Below are positions 42,511 to 51,612 of a stretch of 64,000 nt of DNA, piece by piece. The stretch comes from an uncultured Maribacter sp. (GTDB taxonomy: Bacteria > Bacteroidota > Bacteroidia > Flavobacteriales > Flavobacteriaceae). The stretch spans positions 62,001-126,000 of the forward strand of contig CANMKG010000002.1 of the NCBI GenBank assembly GCA_947498505.1, read 5' to 3'. Positions within the stretch are counted from its first letter, which is position 1. Every line of letters starts with the position of its first letter. The notes beneath the pieces were generated by a model. That model was not told the DNA's origin. It ran no database searches and worked only from the letters and a program-made list of their open reading frames with translations. Both the position numbers and the translations under genes were made by a program.

Positions 42511-42528
42511 CTAATTAATTTTGTTTGA

Positions 42529-43677
42529 TTAGTGTTCTGCTTTTCTAAAAATTGCTGCAGTATTACAGCCACCAAAACCAGAGGATGTTTTTAGAAATAT
42601 ATTTAGTTTCTTTTTAGTTGTTTGTTTAATAATATTTATGGGTTGGCTAACTCCCATTTCATGAAACCCTAAAGATTTAAAAAGGGTATTTTGTTGTAAT
42701 GAGTGCATTCCAATAATGGTCTCTAATAAGCCCGAAGCCCCTAAGGTATGTCCAAAATAACCCTTCAAACTGTTTAAGGGGATGGTTTGCATATTTAACC
42801 TATTAAAAGCAATGGCTTCCATTTCGTCATTAAAAATTGTTGCTGTGCCATGCGCTGATATATAGTCAATATCGTTTTCACTTAAATTAGCTTCTTTTAA
42901 AGCGGATTGAACGCTTCTTACTAATCCTTCTCCAGTTCTTGACGGTCCAGAAATGTGGTTGGCGTCATTAGCGGTTCCGTCACTTAAAATTTCAACGGCT
43001 TCCTTGGTTAGGTTAGCCTTTTGTTTTGTGACTAAAATACTTGCAGCTACTTCACCAATATTAATGCCTGTTCGGTCTTTACAGTAGGGTTTGCATGGTC
43101 CTGAACTTAAGGCTTGAAAAGAATTAAATCCGGAAAGAATAAATTTGGTAACTAAATCCCCGCTAACTATAAAAACATCGTCAAAAACCTTTTGTTTTAT
43201 AAAACGTTTAGCCACCGATGTTGCTAAAACACCAGACACACAGGCGTTTGATAATACGATTGGTTCTGAAATAAATCCGAAAAAATCTTTAATAGAGTTT
43301 CCTAATTCGGTTAAATAAGCTCTGTTTTTATTGAAATTAGAATTTAATTCCAAAGCATCAATATTACCTTTAGTGGTAGAGATTATTAAGCCAGTTTTTT
43401 CCGAAATTTTAAGATTACTATTTGTAATTATACTGCTTAATGAGAGTATCATCATTTGTTCTAGAACAGTATAGTCTTTTTTGGGATTTAGTTTGTTGAA
43501 TTCATTTAGAAGCACTTTTTTATCCATCATAGATGAAAAAAAAGGTTCTGACATTATACTTTTATCATTGAATTGTTTAACACTGGAAATTTCTTTACCA
43601 ATATTTTCTATTGCACTTTTGGTGCTAAAACCATAGGCAGAGACAATGTTATTATGTGAAAGATAAATTTTACTCAT
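42529..43677 (-). CDS. Beta-ketoacyl-ACP synthase (intact)
   Basis: 382 aa. Active-site residues are present: C146 (SNACVSGVLA), H276 (SAHGTAT) and H310 (GYFGHTLGASG), and the C-terminal SSGFGGCNTA. It is divergent from the other KS proteins in the cluster in its N-terminal 100 residues. Overlaps the thioesterase gene by 8 bp. Probably condenses in one of the two chain-building branches. Confidence 0.88.
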   Translation of the reverse strand: MSKIYLSHNNIVSAYGFSTKSAIENIGKEISSVKQFNDKSIMSEPFFSSMMDKKVLLNEFNKLNPKKDYTVLEQMMILSLSSIITNSNLKISEKTGLIISTTKGNIDALELNSNFNKNRAYLTELGNSIKDFFGFISEPIVLSNACVSGVLATSVAKRFIKQKVFDDVFIVSGDLVTKFILSGFNSFQALSSGPCKPYCKDRTGINIGEVAASILVTKQKANLTKEAVEILSDGTANDANHISGPSRTGEGLVRSVQSALKEANLSENDIDYISAHGTATIFNDEMEAIAFNRLNMQTIPLNSLKGYFGHTLGASGLLETIIGMHSLQQNTLFKSLGFHEMGVSQPINIIKQTTKKKLNIFLKTSSGFGGCNTAAIFRKAEH

Positions 43678-44119
43678 CTAGTAAACCTACTTTTCTTTTC
43701 CAATCCATAAAAAAATCCGGAGTAGTTAATGAAAGTTCTCCACCTAACTCAACAAATACCTGAACAGTTTCACCTAAACAAACTACTTCTCCATTAGGAT
43801 TAAAAATTTCGTATTTAAAAATCATTTTTGCTGCTGGAGAATCTACATATGTAGTTTTTACGGTAGCAACATCACCATAACGAAGAGGAAGCTTGTGTTC
43901 GCTACTTGATTTTACAATTGGCGTTGAAAAATTATGATCTTTTTGATCTAAATAAGAAATACCATGATGTCTTCCAAACGCTTCTCTACCATCCTCGAAA
44001 TACTGAATGTAATTTCCATGCCATACAATTCCTAGTGGGTCAGTTTCTACAAAGCGAACTCGAATTTCGCTAGTATAACTTATTTCTTTTGAAGGTTTAG
44101 GCGGCATTTTTTTTCTCAT
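43670..44119 (-). CDS. 4HBT-type acyl thioesterase
   Basis: 149 aa hotdog thioesterase of YbgC/4-hydroxybenzoyl-CoA type: VRFVETDPLGIVWHGNYIQ carries catalytic D27 and H34, followed by the helix YFEDGREAFGR. It probably releases or edits acyl chains. The start overlaps the permease gene by 23 bp; an internal ATG (44107) would reduce this to 11 bp. Confidence 0.85.
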   Translation of the reverse strand: MRKKMPPKPSKEISYTSEIRVRFVETDPLGIVWHGNYIQYFEDGREAFGRHHGISYLDQKDHNFSTPIVKSSSEHKLPLRYGDVATVKTTYVDSPAAKMIFKYEIFNPNGEVVCLGETVQVFVELGGELSLTTPDFFMDWKRKVGLLDE

Positions 44120-45365
44120 TATATAAAATAGAGATTATGGTTGTTACAATAAAAAATATAAGCAAAAGTGTAATTTCTGGAACGATTTCTTTAAAACTTA
44201 CATTTCGTAAAAATACATCATAGAAAGCATTAAGTCCCCAGTTCATTGGAGATATGTTAGAAAGAGCTTGCATAAATTTTGGCATGACAAAAACAGGAAC
44301 CCATACACCGCCAATTGCGGCTAAAATTACCACTAGTGTTGCTCCAAAGGGAGCGGATTGTTCGTGTGTTTTAAAAATAGTACCCAATAACAAACCTAAA
44401 CCTATTGCTGCAAGTCCAGAAAAAAGAGCAACGGTTAGTAGCATAAGTAATTTCCCCGAGATATCGATTTCTGGCAAGGAAATAAGTGGAAACACATATA
44501 ACCCTATTAAAAGCATTAAAACAAATTGTGTTAAACAAACAGCTAAGTAAACCAAAGTTTTTCCGCCGAGTACAGTTGCATAAGAAACAGGATTGGTCCT
44601 GAGGCGTACAAATGTCCCTTGCGATTTTTCTTTTACAATGTTTATGGAAAGTGGAAGTATTATAAAGAATATGGCAAACAAGGCCCATGCAGGAACGTTG
44701 TGTTGACTTGCGTTTGGAATATAGTCTTCATTACCGTCTGGAGTGATTTCTTTAAAGGATATAAAACTCTCGGTTTCAAAAATAGGCTCAGAATTGGGTG
44801 TATCACTCAGTTGCGATTCAAAAGCTTTATATATGCTTTGAATTTCTATTCCAGAAATAATTTTATCTATTCCGTTTTTAATTGCATTTTTAAATGATTG
44901 CTGTGTTGCAGGGTCAAAATACAATACAACTTCTTTTTTTTGAATTTTAGTTTTAGGGGAAACTACATTTTCTTCCTCGAGTCCAAATTTTGCCAGAATA
45001 CCATCAACATTCTCATTTACTTTGATGTTCAAATCTTTTGATAGATTTGAAGGGATTACTATAGCAAGTTGGTATTCTCCTTTGAAAACTAGATTTTTTG
45101 CTTCCTCAGAAGATGATTTTTTAATAATTTCAAAAGTATTCGCTCTTGAAAGTCCTTTGTTAATACTTTTAGAAACTGTTCCTAGATCATTGTCGACTAA
45201 AAGGATGGGAATTTTAGTTTCTTTCAGTGTTTTAAATGTACTGTTTTGAATAAGGGTAATTGTGATTAGAAGAATCAATGGCATTACAAAAAGGATAGCC
45301 AAGCCTCCAACATCTCTACGAAGCAGTAAAAATTCTTTATATGTAGAAGCCCATAATTTATGCAT
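44097..45365 (-). CDS. ABC-2 type transporter permease
   Basis: 422 aa. One N-terminal helix (about 20-42), a large extracytoplasmic segment to about 225, then five helices (WALFAIFFIILPLSINIV, VYLAVCLTQFVLMLLIGLYV, and others). This is the YhgE/ABC-2 membrane layout with its large loop. Partner of the ATPase gene upstream, with which it overlaps by 8 bp. Probably exports the pigment or its lipid precursor across the inner membrane. Confidence 0.88.
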   Translation of the reverse strand: MHKLWASTYKEFLLLRRDVGGLAILFVMPLILLITITLIQNSTFKTLKETKIPILLVDNDLGTVSKSINKGLSRANTFEIIKKSSSEEAKNLVFKGEYQLAIVIPSNLSKDLNIKVNENVDGILAKFGLEEENVVSPKTKIQKKEVVLYFDPATQQSFKNAIKNGIDKIISGIEIQSIYKAFESQLSDTPNSEPIFETESFISFKEITPDGNEDYIPNASQHNVPAWALFAIFFIILPLSINIVKEKSQGTFVRLRTNPVSYATVLGGKTLVYLAVCLTQFVLMLLIGLYVFPLISLPEIDISGKLLMLLTVALFSGLAAIGLGLLLGTIFKTHEQSAPFGATLVVILAAIGGVWVPVFVMPKFMQALSNISPMNWGLNAFYDVFLRNVSFKEIVPEITLLLIFFIVTTIISILYNEKKNAA

Positions 45366-46101
45366 AATCTCTTAAGGCTTTGCCAGTTATGGTTATAAAA
45401 ACGTCTTCTAGATTATTAGCATCTTCTTGCTTCGAAATAAGTTCGGCAGGCTTTCCTTTACAAATGAGTTTGCCGTGGTCAATAATACCTACTCTTGTAC
45501 ATAAATGCTCTGCTTCATTTAAATGATGAGAGGTGTAAATAATAGTTGTGCCATTAGCATTTAACCCTTTTAAATGTTCAATAATTACATTTTTGGATTG
45601 CACATCAACGCCAACAGTTGGTTCGTCTAAAAAAAGTACTTTAGGTTCGTGCAGGATACTGGCTATGAGATTAACTCTTCTTTTCATTCCTCCAGAAAAA
45701 AAACCAACCTTTTTCGAAGCAAAATTATCTAGACCTAAAGTCTCTAAATGTTGATGAATTCGGGTTTTAAGTGTTTTGCCATTTATACCGTACATACTAC
45801 CTAAGTATGAAAGATTTTCATATGCAGTTAGGGTAGGGTATAGCGCATATTCCTGAGGGACTATGCCAATAATTTGTTTTAGTTTGTTTTTATTTTCTTT
45901 ATAAGTAAGTCCATTAATAGAGAATGAACCCGATGTAGGCTTAACTAAAGAGCTAAGCATGGATATTAATGTAGTTTTACCAGCTCCGTTAGGGCCTAGT
46001 AGGCCAAAAATTTCTTGCTGTTCAATGGCCAAATCTAAATTTTGCAACGCGTAGGTATCCGCATCTTTATATTTTTTAGATAGTTGGTTTATTAGAATCA
46101 T
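45358..46101 (-). CDS. ABC transporter ATP-binding protein
   Basis: 247 aa with Walker A GLLGPNGAGKTT, Q-loop IGIVPQEYALYP, signature FSGGMKRR, Walker B VLFLDEPTVGVD and the switch His in IIYTSHHLNEAE. It belongs to the CcmA/DrrA class that pairs with ABC-2 permeases, and is followed by such a permease. A 23-bp gap separates it from the upstream BtrH-like gene. Confidence 0.93.
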   Translation of the reverse strand: MILINQLSKKYKDADTYALQNLDLAIEQQEIFGLLGPNGAGKTTLISMLSSLVKPTSGSFSINGLTYKENKNKLKQIIGIVPQEYALYPTLTAYENLSYLGSMYGINGKTLKTRIHQHLETLGLDNFASKKVGFFSGGMKRRVNLIASILHEPKVLFLDEPTVGVDVQSKNVIIEHLKGLNANGTTIIYTSHHLNEAEHLCTRVGIIDHGKLICKGKPAELISKQEDANNLEDVFITITGKALRDYA

Positions 46102-46124
46102 ATTATTATCTGAGAAGATAAATA

Positions 46125-47120
46125 CTAAATGGCTTTCTTTAGTTTTTTAAAGAAAATTTCTTCTAGTTGCGCAATCTCTTCAAGTTGCGAGGCAATTTTA
46201 TTATAAGCATCTTCTTGAGCGCTTCTGTTTTTGTATATGCGAGATGCATCTACAGCAAAATCTCTCCATAAATCACCAATTTTAGTGATTTCAACTGATA
46301 ATTCAGTTAGTTTTGGGTTGTCCAGTATTTTACTTGCTTCTTGCAAAAATGCCCCGTAAATGTATCTAAAACCACCACCACCTGTGCCGATTTCCTCTTG
46401 CATACGAACAATCTGTCCTAAGTAGTGATTTGCTGTTTTTATTCCTTTTTTAGCAGGCCATTTACGAATTAATTTTGCAATTTTCTTAATTGCTCTTACG
46501 CCAACAATAGGTACAGGAGCAGTCATGTCCTTGCAAGTGTGTTTAATGCCTTTAATTATAGCTTTTTCTAAATCTAATTTTTCGGGAAAAGAAATAGGGT
46601 AATACATATGACCTTTGGGAGCAAAGGCGCCTTTAGCAAATCGAACCTTTTCTAGCTCTTTTTCAGAAAGAGAGGTTACATCCTCCATAACTGGATCGCT
46701 AATTAGATAGCGGTCTTCTTTTTTTCCATAAACAACCATATTGTGCGCGTTAAAATGGAAGCGATATTCGTCTGGAAAGTATAATAAATTATAAACACCA
46801 ACCTGTAGGCCAACAGGGTTATTATTTTTTAAGTTTTCTTCTAATCTTTGTTGCGCTTGTTTTGGGTTTTTGAATTTTTCTCTTTTGATTTTCACCCCAA
46901 CTCGTTTAGCAAAACGATTAAAGATAAATCCAGGCATAACTCTATAAGTTACCACGGGCGCATGATTCACTTTCAAAAAAGGAAGATAGCTAAACAACAA
47001 TCCAGAACCTATACCAAATACCATGGGTTCACTAACTTCAAATCCGTTAAAGCGCATTAAGTTAGATACTACACCATTTTCGCAATGTGCAGATTGTTTG
47101 TGAGTAAAATTTATTTCCAT
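46125..47120 (-). CDS. BtrH-like/DUF4872 acyl-ACP transferase candidate
   Basis: 331 aa. The N-terminal half has the papain-like BtrH_N features: HCENGVVSNLMRF with Cys13, VGLQVGVYNLLYFP, FHFNAHNMVVYG with H122/H126, and LISDPV with Asp142. BtrH moves an acyl chain from an ACP to an amino sugar in butirosin biosynthesis. The C-terminal half is helical (DUF4872-like). In this cluster it is one of four candidates for joining the polyene acid to the resorcinol. Confidence 0.78.
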   Translation of the reverse strand: MEINFTHKQSAHCENGVVSNLMRFNGFEVSEPMVFGIGSGLLFSYLPFLKVNHAPVVTYRVMPGFIFNRFAKRVGVKIKREKFKNPKQAQQRLEENLKNNNPVGLQVGVYNLLYFPDEYRFHFNAHNMVVYGKKEDRYLISDPVMEDVTSLSEKELEKVRFAKGAFAPKGHMYYPISFPEKLDLEKAIIKGIKHTCKDMTAPVPIVGVRAIKKIAKLIRKWPAKKGIKTANHYLGQIVRMQEEIGTGGGGFRYIYGAFLQEASKILDNPKLTELSVEITKIGDLWRDFAVDASRIYKNRSAQEDAYNKIASQLEEIAQLEEIFFKKLKKAI

Positions 47121-47123
47121 GGA

Positions 47124-47525
47124 TTAGTTTTCTATATGCTTTAATTGCTCTACAGTAATATCAAAAATATCAGCATATTTTTGATACGTTTTTGCACTTA
47201 ATTTTTTAAATACCGAAGGTTTAAAATGTCTTTTTACACGCCAAGTCCAAATGCCAACATAACTCGCCAAAATACCGACGTCCATTTTGTTAAGCTCCAT
47301 ATAATATTCTATTGGGCTAGTTTCGTTTTTTAGTACTTTTTGCTTAGCGGCTTCCGTACGTTCTTTGATATCTTGAATGGCATTATCTAAGGCAATTTTT
47401 TTTGGATCCCAACCTGTACTTAGTTCAGTGGTGTACTCTCCATTTTCATCTACTGCATAATACATTTCCCTAATGTTTGCAGATTCTAAACTACTACTGT
47501 CCTGAGGTACTTCGCTTTTCTTCAT
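47124..47525 (-). CDS. Small conserved flexirubin-cluster protein
   Basis: 133 aa, predicted soluble and helical (KIALDNAIQDIKERTEAAKQ, then a compact C-terminal FKKLSAKTYQKYADIFDI). I do not recognise a domain. A short stretch, MYYAVDENGEYT, resembles RYYAIDKNGEVT near residue 50 of the DarB protein encoded nearby. This might reflect shared binding or chance. It sits 3 bp from the BtrH-like gene and 1 bp from the next hotdog gene. Confidence 0.65.
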   Translation of the reverse strand: MKKSEVPQDSSSLESANIREMYYAVDENGEYTTELSTGWDPKKIALDNAIQDIKERTEAAKQKVLKNETSPIEYYMELNKMDVGILASYVGIWTWRVKRHFKPSVFKKLSAKTYQKYADIFDITVEQLKHIEN

Positions 47526-47526
47526 C

Positions 47527-47973
47527 TTAAATTTCGTGAATTAGAAAATTAAGAGTACAAGCTACAATTAATTCATCATTTTTAAAAGTAGAACCTTCAA
47601 TAGTACAAATGCTAACACCTTCTGTGTCAAAACGAGAAATGAGTTTAGCTTTAGTGATAATAGTATCGTTAACTTTTGGAAGTTGTAGTATTGTAATTTT
47701 TTTTATTGCACTTATATAGCCAGTAATGTTATTACTTTTCCCATCTAAATCGTCTTCTTCAAAATAACTTTGTCCAACAATAGCAGAGCAAACTTGCGCC
47801 GCATTTTCAATAAGTCCCGGTTCTTTTAAGATGTTATCTTGAACAAAAATACAATCATCATTAATGTTGAATTCTCCAATTGCCGAATCCGCGTCAATAT
47901 AGGTGATGCCACTTACCATAAGCATTGGGGCACGATGAGGTAAAAAATTACTAATGTCTAAATTTTTACTCAC
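47527..47973 (-). CDS. ApeP-like hotdog dehydratase, subunit 1
   Basis: 148 aa from a GTG. Hotdog fold with FLPHRAPMLMVSGITYID at the start and EPGLIENAAQVCSAIVG for the central helix. The Glu-x2-Ala-Gln helix is kept, but the HFPG catalytic-His loop of FabZ is absent. This matches what I know of aryl-polyene (ApeP-type) dehydratases. The next gene is a paralogue, suggesting a heterodimer. Confidence 0.78.
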   Translation of the reverse strand: MSKNLDISNFLPHRAPMLMVSGITYIDADSAIGEFNINDDCIFVQDNILKEPGLIENAAQVCSAIVGQSYFEEDDLDGKSNNITGYISAIKKITILQLPKVNDTIITKAKLISRFDTEGVSICTIEGSTFKNDELIVACTLNFLIHEI

Positions 47974-47981
47974 GGTTTATT

Positions 47982-48419
47982 TTATTTGGCGAGTACAGTT
48001 TTCATTTCGCTGGATGCTATTATTTCGTTTTTACATTCCACGTCAACTTTTACCAAAGTAACTCCCATAATATCATGTAGTATAGAAACGTTGGTTATAA
48101 GTTCTTGATTAGTTTTTGGGAGTTTAAATATTTCGGCTTTTTTAATAGAGCCAATATACCCTGTGGGTGCTTTTTCTTCTTTTAAAAAATAAGAATACCC
48201 TGTGTGAAGCGCTACACTTTGCGCCATATTTTCTATTAGACCAGCGGCTTGAAATTTATTATTGGTGTTAAATAAATTGTCCGCTTTTATGGTAAAACCC
48301 GAAGTTATTTTTTCATTAGAGAAGTAGAGCAATTTATCAACCATTACAAATGGCCATTTTTGCGGAATTAAGTTTTGAATAAAACCTTCATCAATAATGG
48401 GTTGCTCTATTAAGTTCAT
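47982..48419 (-). CDS. ApeP-like hotdog dehydratase, subunit 2
   Basis: 145 aa. Parallel to its neighbour: LIPQKWPFVMVDKLLYF at the start, AAGLIENMAQSVALHTG for the central helix and TGYIGSIKKAEIFKLPK, which the other copy shows as TGYISAIKKITILQLPK. The two clearly arose by duplication. It lacks HFPG as well. It ends directly at the stop of darB (no intergenic base). Confidence 0.78.
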   Translation of the reverse strand: MNLIEQPIIDEGFIQNLIPQKWPFVMVDKLLYFSNEKITSGFTIKADNLFNTNNKFQAAGLIENMAQSVALHTGYSYFLKEEKAPTGYIGSIKKAEIFKLPKTNQELITNVSILHDIMGVTLVKVDVECKNEIIASSEMKTVLAK

Positions 48420-49553
48420 TTAACATACGGTTAAATAGGCATAAGTATAAGAAAAACGTGCACTTTCAGGAACGTGGAGTAATATTTTATCTCCTTTTTT
48501 TAATTTCCCTGAACCTACTAATTCTTCTAACATAACATATATAGATGCCGCTCCAACGTTACCAACATTTTCAAGGTTAAGAAACCATTTTTCCCATGGA
48601 ATTTCAATGTCTTGACGTTTTAATTCGTCATAAAGTCCTTGCTTAAAGTAGTACGATGAAATATGAGGTAAATAATAATCTACGTCTTCAGCGTTAATAT
48701 TGTGTTTTTCAAAAGCTTGTTTTAAACTATCAACACCCTTTACTAGGATGTTTTCACCTAACAATCGGGTATCTTGCTTCATTGCAAACAAAGATATTTT
48801 TCCCCAGTCTTTGGCAGGAAATTCGCTCCAAGGTTTTAGGCTACCATCTTCTAATTTATCTGCTCCTGCATACATGCAAGCTTCTATTTCGTATGCGTAC
48901 GAATATCCTTCCATCCATTCTACCTTCAGAGGGGTATTTCCTTTAGGTTCATTTTCTAAAAGCATAGCACCAGCTCCATCGGATAACATCCAACGCAAAA
49001 AGTCTTTGTTAAAAGCTAAAATAGGGTTGTCTTCAAGTTCTTGAAGTTGATTCATTTCATCTTCAAATACATCGGCACGCATCCAGCTAGAGGTTCTTTC
49101 TGAACCTGCACATACTGCATTTTCAACCTGCCCTGTTTTTAAGGATAAATAACCAAATTTTAAAGCATTCATTCCAGAACAACATGCTCCTGAGGGGGAG
49201 TTTATTTCTAGATTACCATTTTTTAAAAAACCATGAACCATAGCTGTATGCGAGGGCAAAATTTGGTCAGGACTAGATGTTCCACAAGATAATAATTGAA
49301 TATCTTTTGTGGTAAAAGTATCATCGCAAAGGTTTTCAATAGCAACCTTTGTTAACTGCGCATTATTATGCGTTACTTCACCATTTTTATCAATGGCATA
49401 GTATCTATTTTTAATTTTATTATTTCGCAAAACTATACGTCTTGCTTTAGAAGCTTTTCCAGCAATCATACCAAGTTTTTCCTCCATTTGATCATTGTCA
49501 ACAGGATCGTTGGGTAAAAATTTAGATATTCTTGTGATGTATACGTCTTTCAT
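48420..49553 (-). CDS. darB: DarB-like ketosynthase (dialkylresorcinol synthase)
   Basis: 377 aa of the KAS III fold: nucleophile in PSGACCSGMNALK (probably Cys125), His in LPHISSYYF and Asn in NVGNVGAASIY. DarB joins a beta-ketoacyl thioester with another acyl chain and cyclises the product to a 1,3-cyclohexanedione, which DarA aromatises. The adjacent darA gene, overlapping by 1 bp, supports the assignment strongly. The N-terminal YISKFLP-type opening (ITRISKFLPNDPV) is typical of this KAS III branch. Confidence 0.88.
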   Translation of the reverse strand: MKDVYITRISKFLPNDPVDNDQMEEKLGMIAGKASKARRIVLRNNKIKNRYYAIDKNGEVTHNNAQLTKVAIENLCDDTFTTKDIQLLSCGTSSPDQILPSHTAMVHGFLKNGNLEINSPSGACCSGMNALKFGYLSLKTGQVENAVCAGSERTSSWMRADVFEDEMNQLQELEDNPILAFNKDFLRWMLSDGAGAMLLENEPKGNTPLKVEWMEGYSYAYEIEACMYAGADKLEDGSLKPWSEFPAKDWGKISLFAMKQDTRLLGENILVKGVDSLKQAFEKHNINAEDVDYYLPHISSYYFKQGLYDELKRQDIEIPWEKWFLNLENVGNVGAASIYVMLEELVGSGKLKKGDKILLHVPESARFSYTYAYLTVC

Positions 49554-50479
49554 TAATAATCCTTTAAATCCACTGAAGAAAAATATGTTTTTTCTTTCTT
49601 CCTTTTAAAGTGCATAGGCAAATAGGTCAGCAAAAATACAATAAAAACTATTGGTGCGATGACCCATATAGCAAATATCAGATAATATTTAAAAATATGA
49701 ATCCATTTTAACCTTTTTGGCTCTCCAGGGTTACCTTTTTTGATAAGTAAATTGGCCCATTTAGAGAATAGAACATTACCTCTTTTGTCGGTCATTACTA
49801 GGTAAGGATTAATAACAACTGCACCTAGCGATAGTAATTTTTCTTGAAGGTTATGATAATTGTTATTTAAAATAGCACCTTCAATTGATGGACCAAATTT
49901 AGATGCCTCTGCAATGTCTTTATCTGAAACTCCTGGTTTAGGGAAAATACCAAGATACCTGTCCTTTTTACCGGAAAGCATCCAATGTTCAATAGTAATT
50001 ACACTAATGTGATTTATGTGTCTGTCTATAAAAGCTACATGCCCAACGAGATTGGCGTTGATGTTTTTTAAAAGCACTTTAACCTTTTCTTGCGCTTGAA
50101 TCCACATGTTACGACATGCGACGACAGTAACTACTGGAGTGTCCTTCAATAATATTTTTGCTGCTTCTGACTTTAAAAACGAATTTATAGGAACAGAGGG
50201 CGTTAAAAACCATACTTGATAACCCAACAGTACCAAATCGTATTTTTTATTTAAAACATCGTTTTCTGGATGTTTAATTTTCTGTGGAATTTGCAAAAAA
50301 GATTCTGGGAAAATATCGTAGAAAGAATCTGGTTTCCAAGGAAACTCAAATGGCTTTTCGGGCTTAATTTCGTAATACGTGACATTCACTTTTTCATTAG
50401 AAAAAGGTTTTACCATATTTTCCAAAATGGTAGTTAGTTGCCCTGTTTGCGAATAATATATTACTAGTACCTCTTTCAT
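49553..50479 (-). CDS. darA: DarA-like dialkylresorcinol-forming enzyme (aromatase)
   Basis: 308 aa. The N-terminus is flavodoxin-like (VLVIYYSQTGQLTTILENM, residues 4-22), then YDLVLLGYQVWFLTPSVPIN and VVTVVACRNMW. A strong membrane helix lies near residue 260-290, followed by a basic tail. DarA proteins aromatise the DarB product to the resorcinol. The membrane helix suggests this occurs at the inner membrane. It overlaps both neighbouring genes by one base. Confidence 0.86.
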   Translation of the reverse strand: MKEVLVIYYSQTGQLTTILENMVKPFSNEKVNVTYYEIKPEKPFEFPWKPDSFYDIFPESFLQIPQKIKHPENDVLNKKYDLVLLGYQVWFLTPSVPINSFLKSEAAKILLKDTPVVTVVACRNMWIQAQEKVKVLLKNINANLVGHVAFIDRHINHISVITIEHWMLSGKKDRYLGIFPKPGVSDKDIAEASKFGPSIEGAILNNNYHNLQEKLLSLGAVVINPYLVMTDKRGNVLFSKWANLLIKKGNPGEPKRLKWIHIFKYYLIFAIWVIAPIVFIVFLLTYLPMHFKRKKEKTYFSSVDLKDY

Positions 50480-51363
50480 TATTTACTTTTAATATCCCAA
50501 AATTTGAAATAGTTAAACCATTGAAGTGGGTATTTGCTCAACATCCATTCAACACTTTCTGCATATTCTTTTAAAAGCCCTTTAGCATCTCTGCTTTTAG
50601 ATTTAGCTTGTCTGGCATATAAATGATAGTGTTTTTTACGCTCTTTCATTACATAAACAAAGAGCACAGGAACGTTTAATCGAGATGCCATTAAAAAAGG
50701 ACCCGCTGGAAATTCAGCTTCTTTTCCTAATAGTTGCTGTTTTAGTGTTTTATTACCTTCAAAATAGCGATCACCAGTAAAGCATACTAATCCTCCAACA
50801 TCTAATGCGGCTTTAATTTCAAAAATATGGCTAAGGTCTTCTTGGACCAGTATAAAATTAATGTTGGATTTGGTAGTAACTGATTCTAGATAAGATTTTA
50901 TTTGTTCTCTTTCAGCATCAGTTGTTACTAAATGTATTTGGGAGTCAAAATCTATCTCGTCAAAAAAGAAGTCCGCAATTTCAAAATTACCAACATGTGC
51001 ACTTATTAAAACACCTCCTTGTTTTTTCTTTAAAAGATTGGTAATGTTTTCGACGCCATCAAATTCGTAAGTAAACTTATTTCTTAAACCAAAAGAGATT
51101 GCTGTTTTGTCTATGATTGTCTGGCCAAAAACAAAATTGTTTTTAAGTACAGACCATAGGCTTTTAGTTGTAGCGTATTTTAATCGGTTTTTAAAATAAT
51201 CGTAGCTAGATTGGGTTCCTCCTCTCGAAAAAATAAAAAAATAAGGGATTACAAAAAGCAATAAAAAATAAGCAGCGGAGAGACCTAAATGTTTAATAAA
51301 AAAAACAAAGATTTTATAACCTAAAACAGTTCCTCTAGATTTTCCTTCCCATTTTTTTGCCAT
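50479..51363 (-). CDS. LpxL/HtrB-like acyltransferase
   Basis: 294 aa with an N-terminal membrane anchor (about 18-46). The acyltransferase domain carries the HX4E motif VLISAHVGNFEIAD (H123 and E128) and the RYFEGNKTLKQQLLGKEAEFPAGPFLMA block typical of lipid A acyltransferases. In flexirubin and aryl-polyene clusters such enzymes are candidates for linking the polyene acid to its lipid partner. Co-directional with the upstream ACP gene, from which it is 6 bp away. Confidence 0.87.
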   Translation of the reverse strand: MAKKWEGKSRGTVLGYKIFVFFIKHLGLSAAYFLLLFVIPYFFIFSRGGTQSSYDYFKNRLKYATTKSLWSVLKNNFVFGQTIIDKTAISFGLRNKFTYEFDGVENITNLLKKKQGGVLISAHVGNFEIADFFFDEIDFDSQIHLVTTDAEREQIKSYLESVTTKSNINFILVQEDLSHIFEIKAALDVGGLVCFTGDRYFEGNKTLKQQLLGKEAEFPAGPFLMASRLNVPVLFVYVMKERKKHYHLYARQAKSKSRDAKGLLKEYAESVEWMLSKYPLQWFNYFKFWDIKSK

Positions 51364-51369
51364 CGCAAT

Positions 51370-51612
51370 TTAACCTATTTTTTGCTCAATAAGGTCGTAA
51401 AAATGTTGAAGCGTGGTAACGTTAATAAAATCTTCTCCTACTAGTTTAACTCCAAAATTTGACTCTACAGCAACAACTAAATCAACAAAATCTAAACTAT
51501 CTAATTCTAAGGTGTCCTTTAGGTTGGCTTCAGGACTAATGTCATCTTGTTCAACCTCAAATTCATCAATAAGAAAGTCGTTTATTTTTTCAATAATAAC
51601 TTCTTTATCCAT
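51370..51612 (-). CDS. Acyl carrier protein (second of two in cluster)
   Basis: 80 aa, acidic. Phosphopantetheine site is Ser39 in LELDSLDFVDLV. Its gene overlaps that of the KAS II-type synthase by 8 bp. The two ACPs of the cluster differ clearly in sequence and probably serve different branches. Confidence 0.92.
   Translation of the reverse strand: MDKEVIIEKINDFLIDEFEVEQDDISPEANLKDTLELDSLDFVDLVVAVESNFGVKLVGEDFINVTTLQHFYDLIEQKIG

Noticed and set aside
44254-44897. Opposite-strand and alternate-frame open frames within the ABC transporter genes (and similar ones across the cluster)
   Set aside because: They mirror well-supported genes in other frames, have no domain signatures and are explained by low stop-codon density opposite coding sequence.
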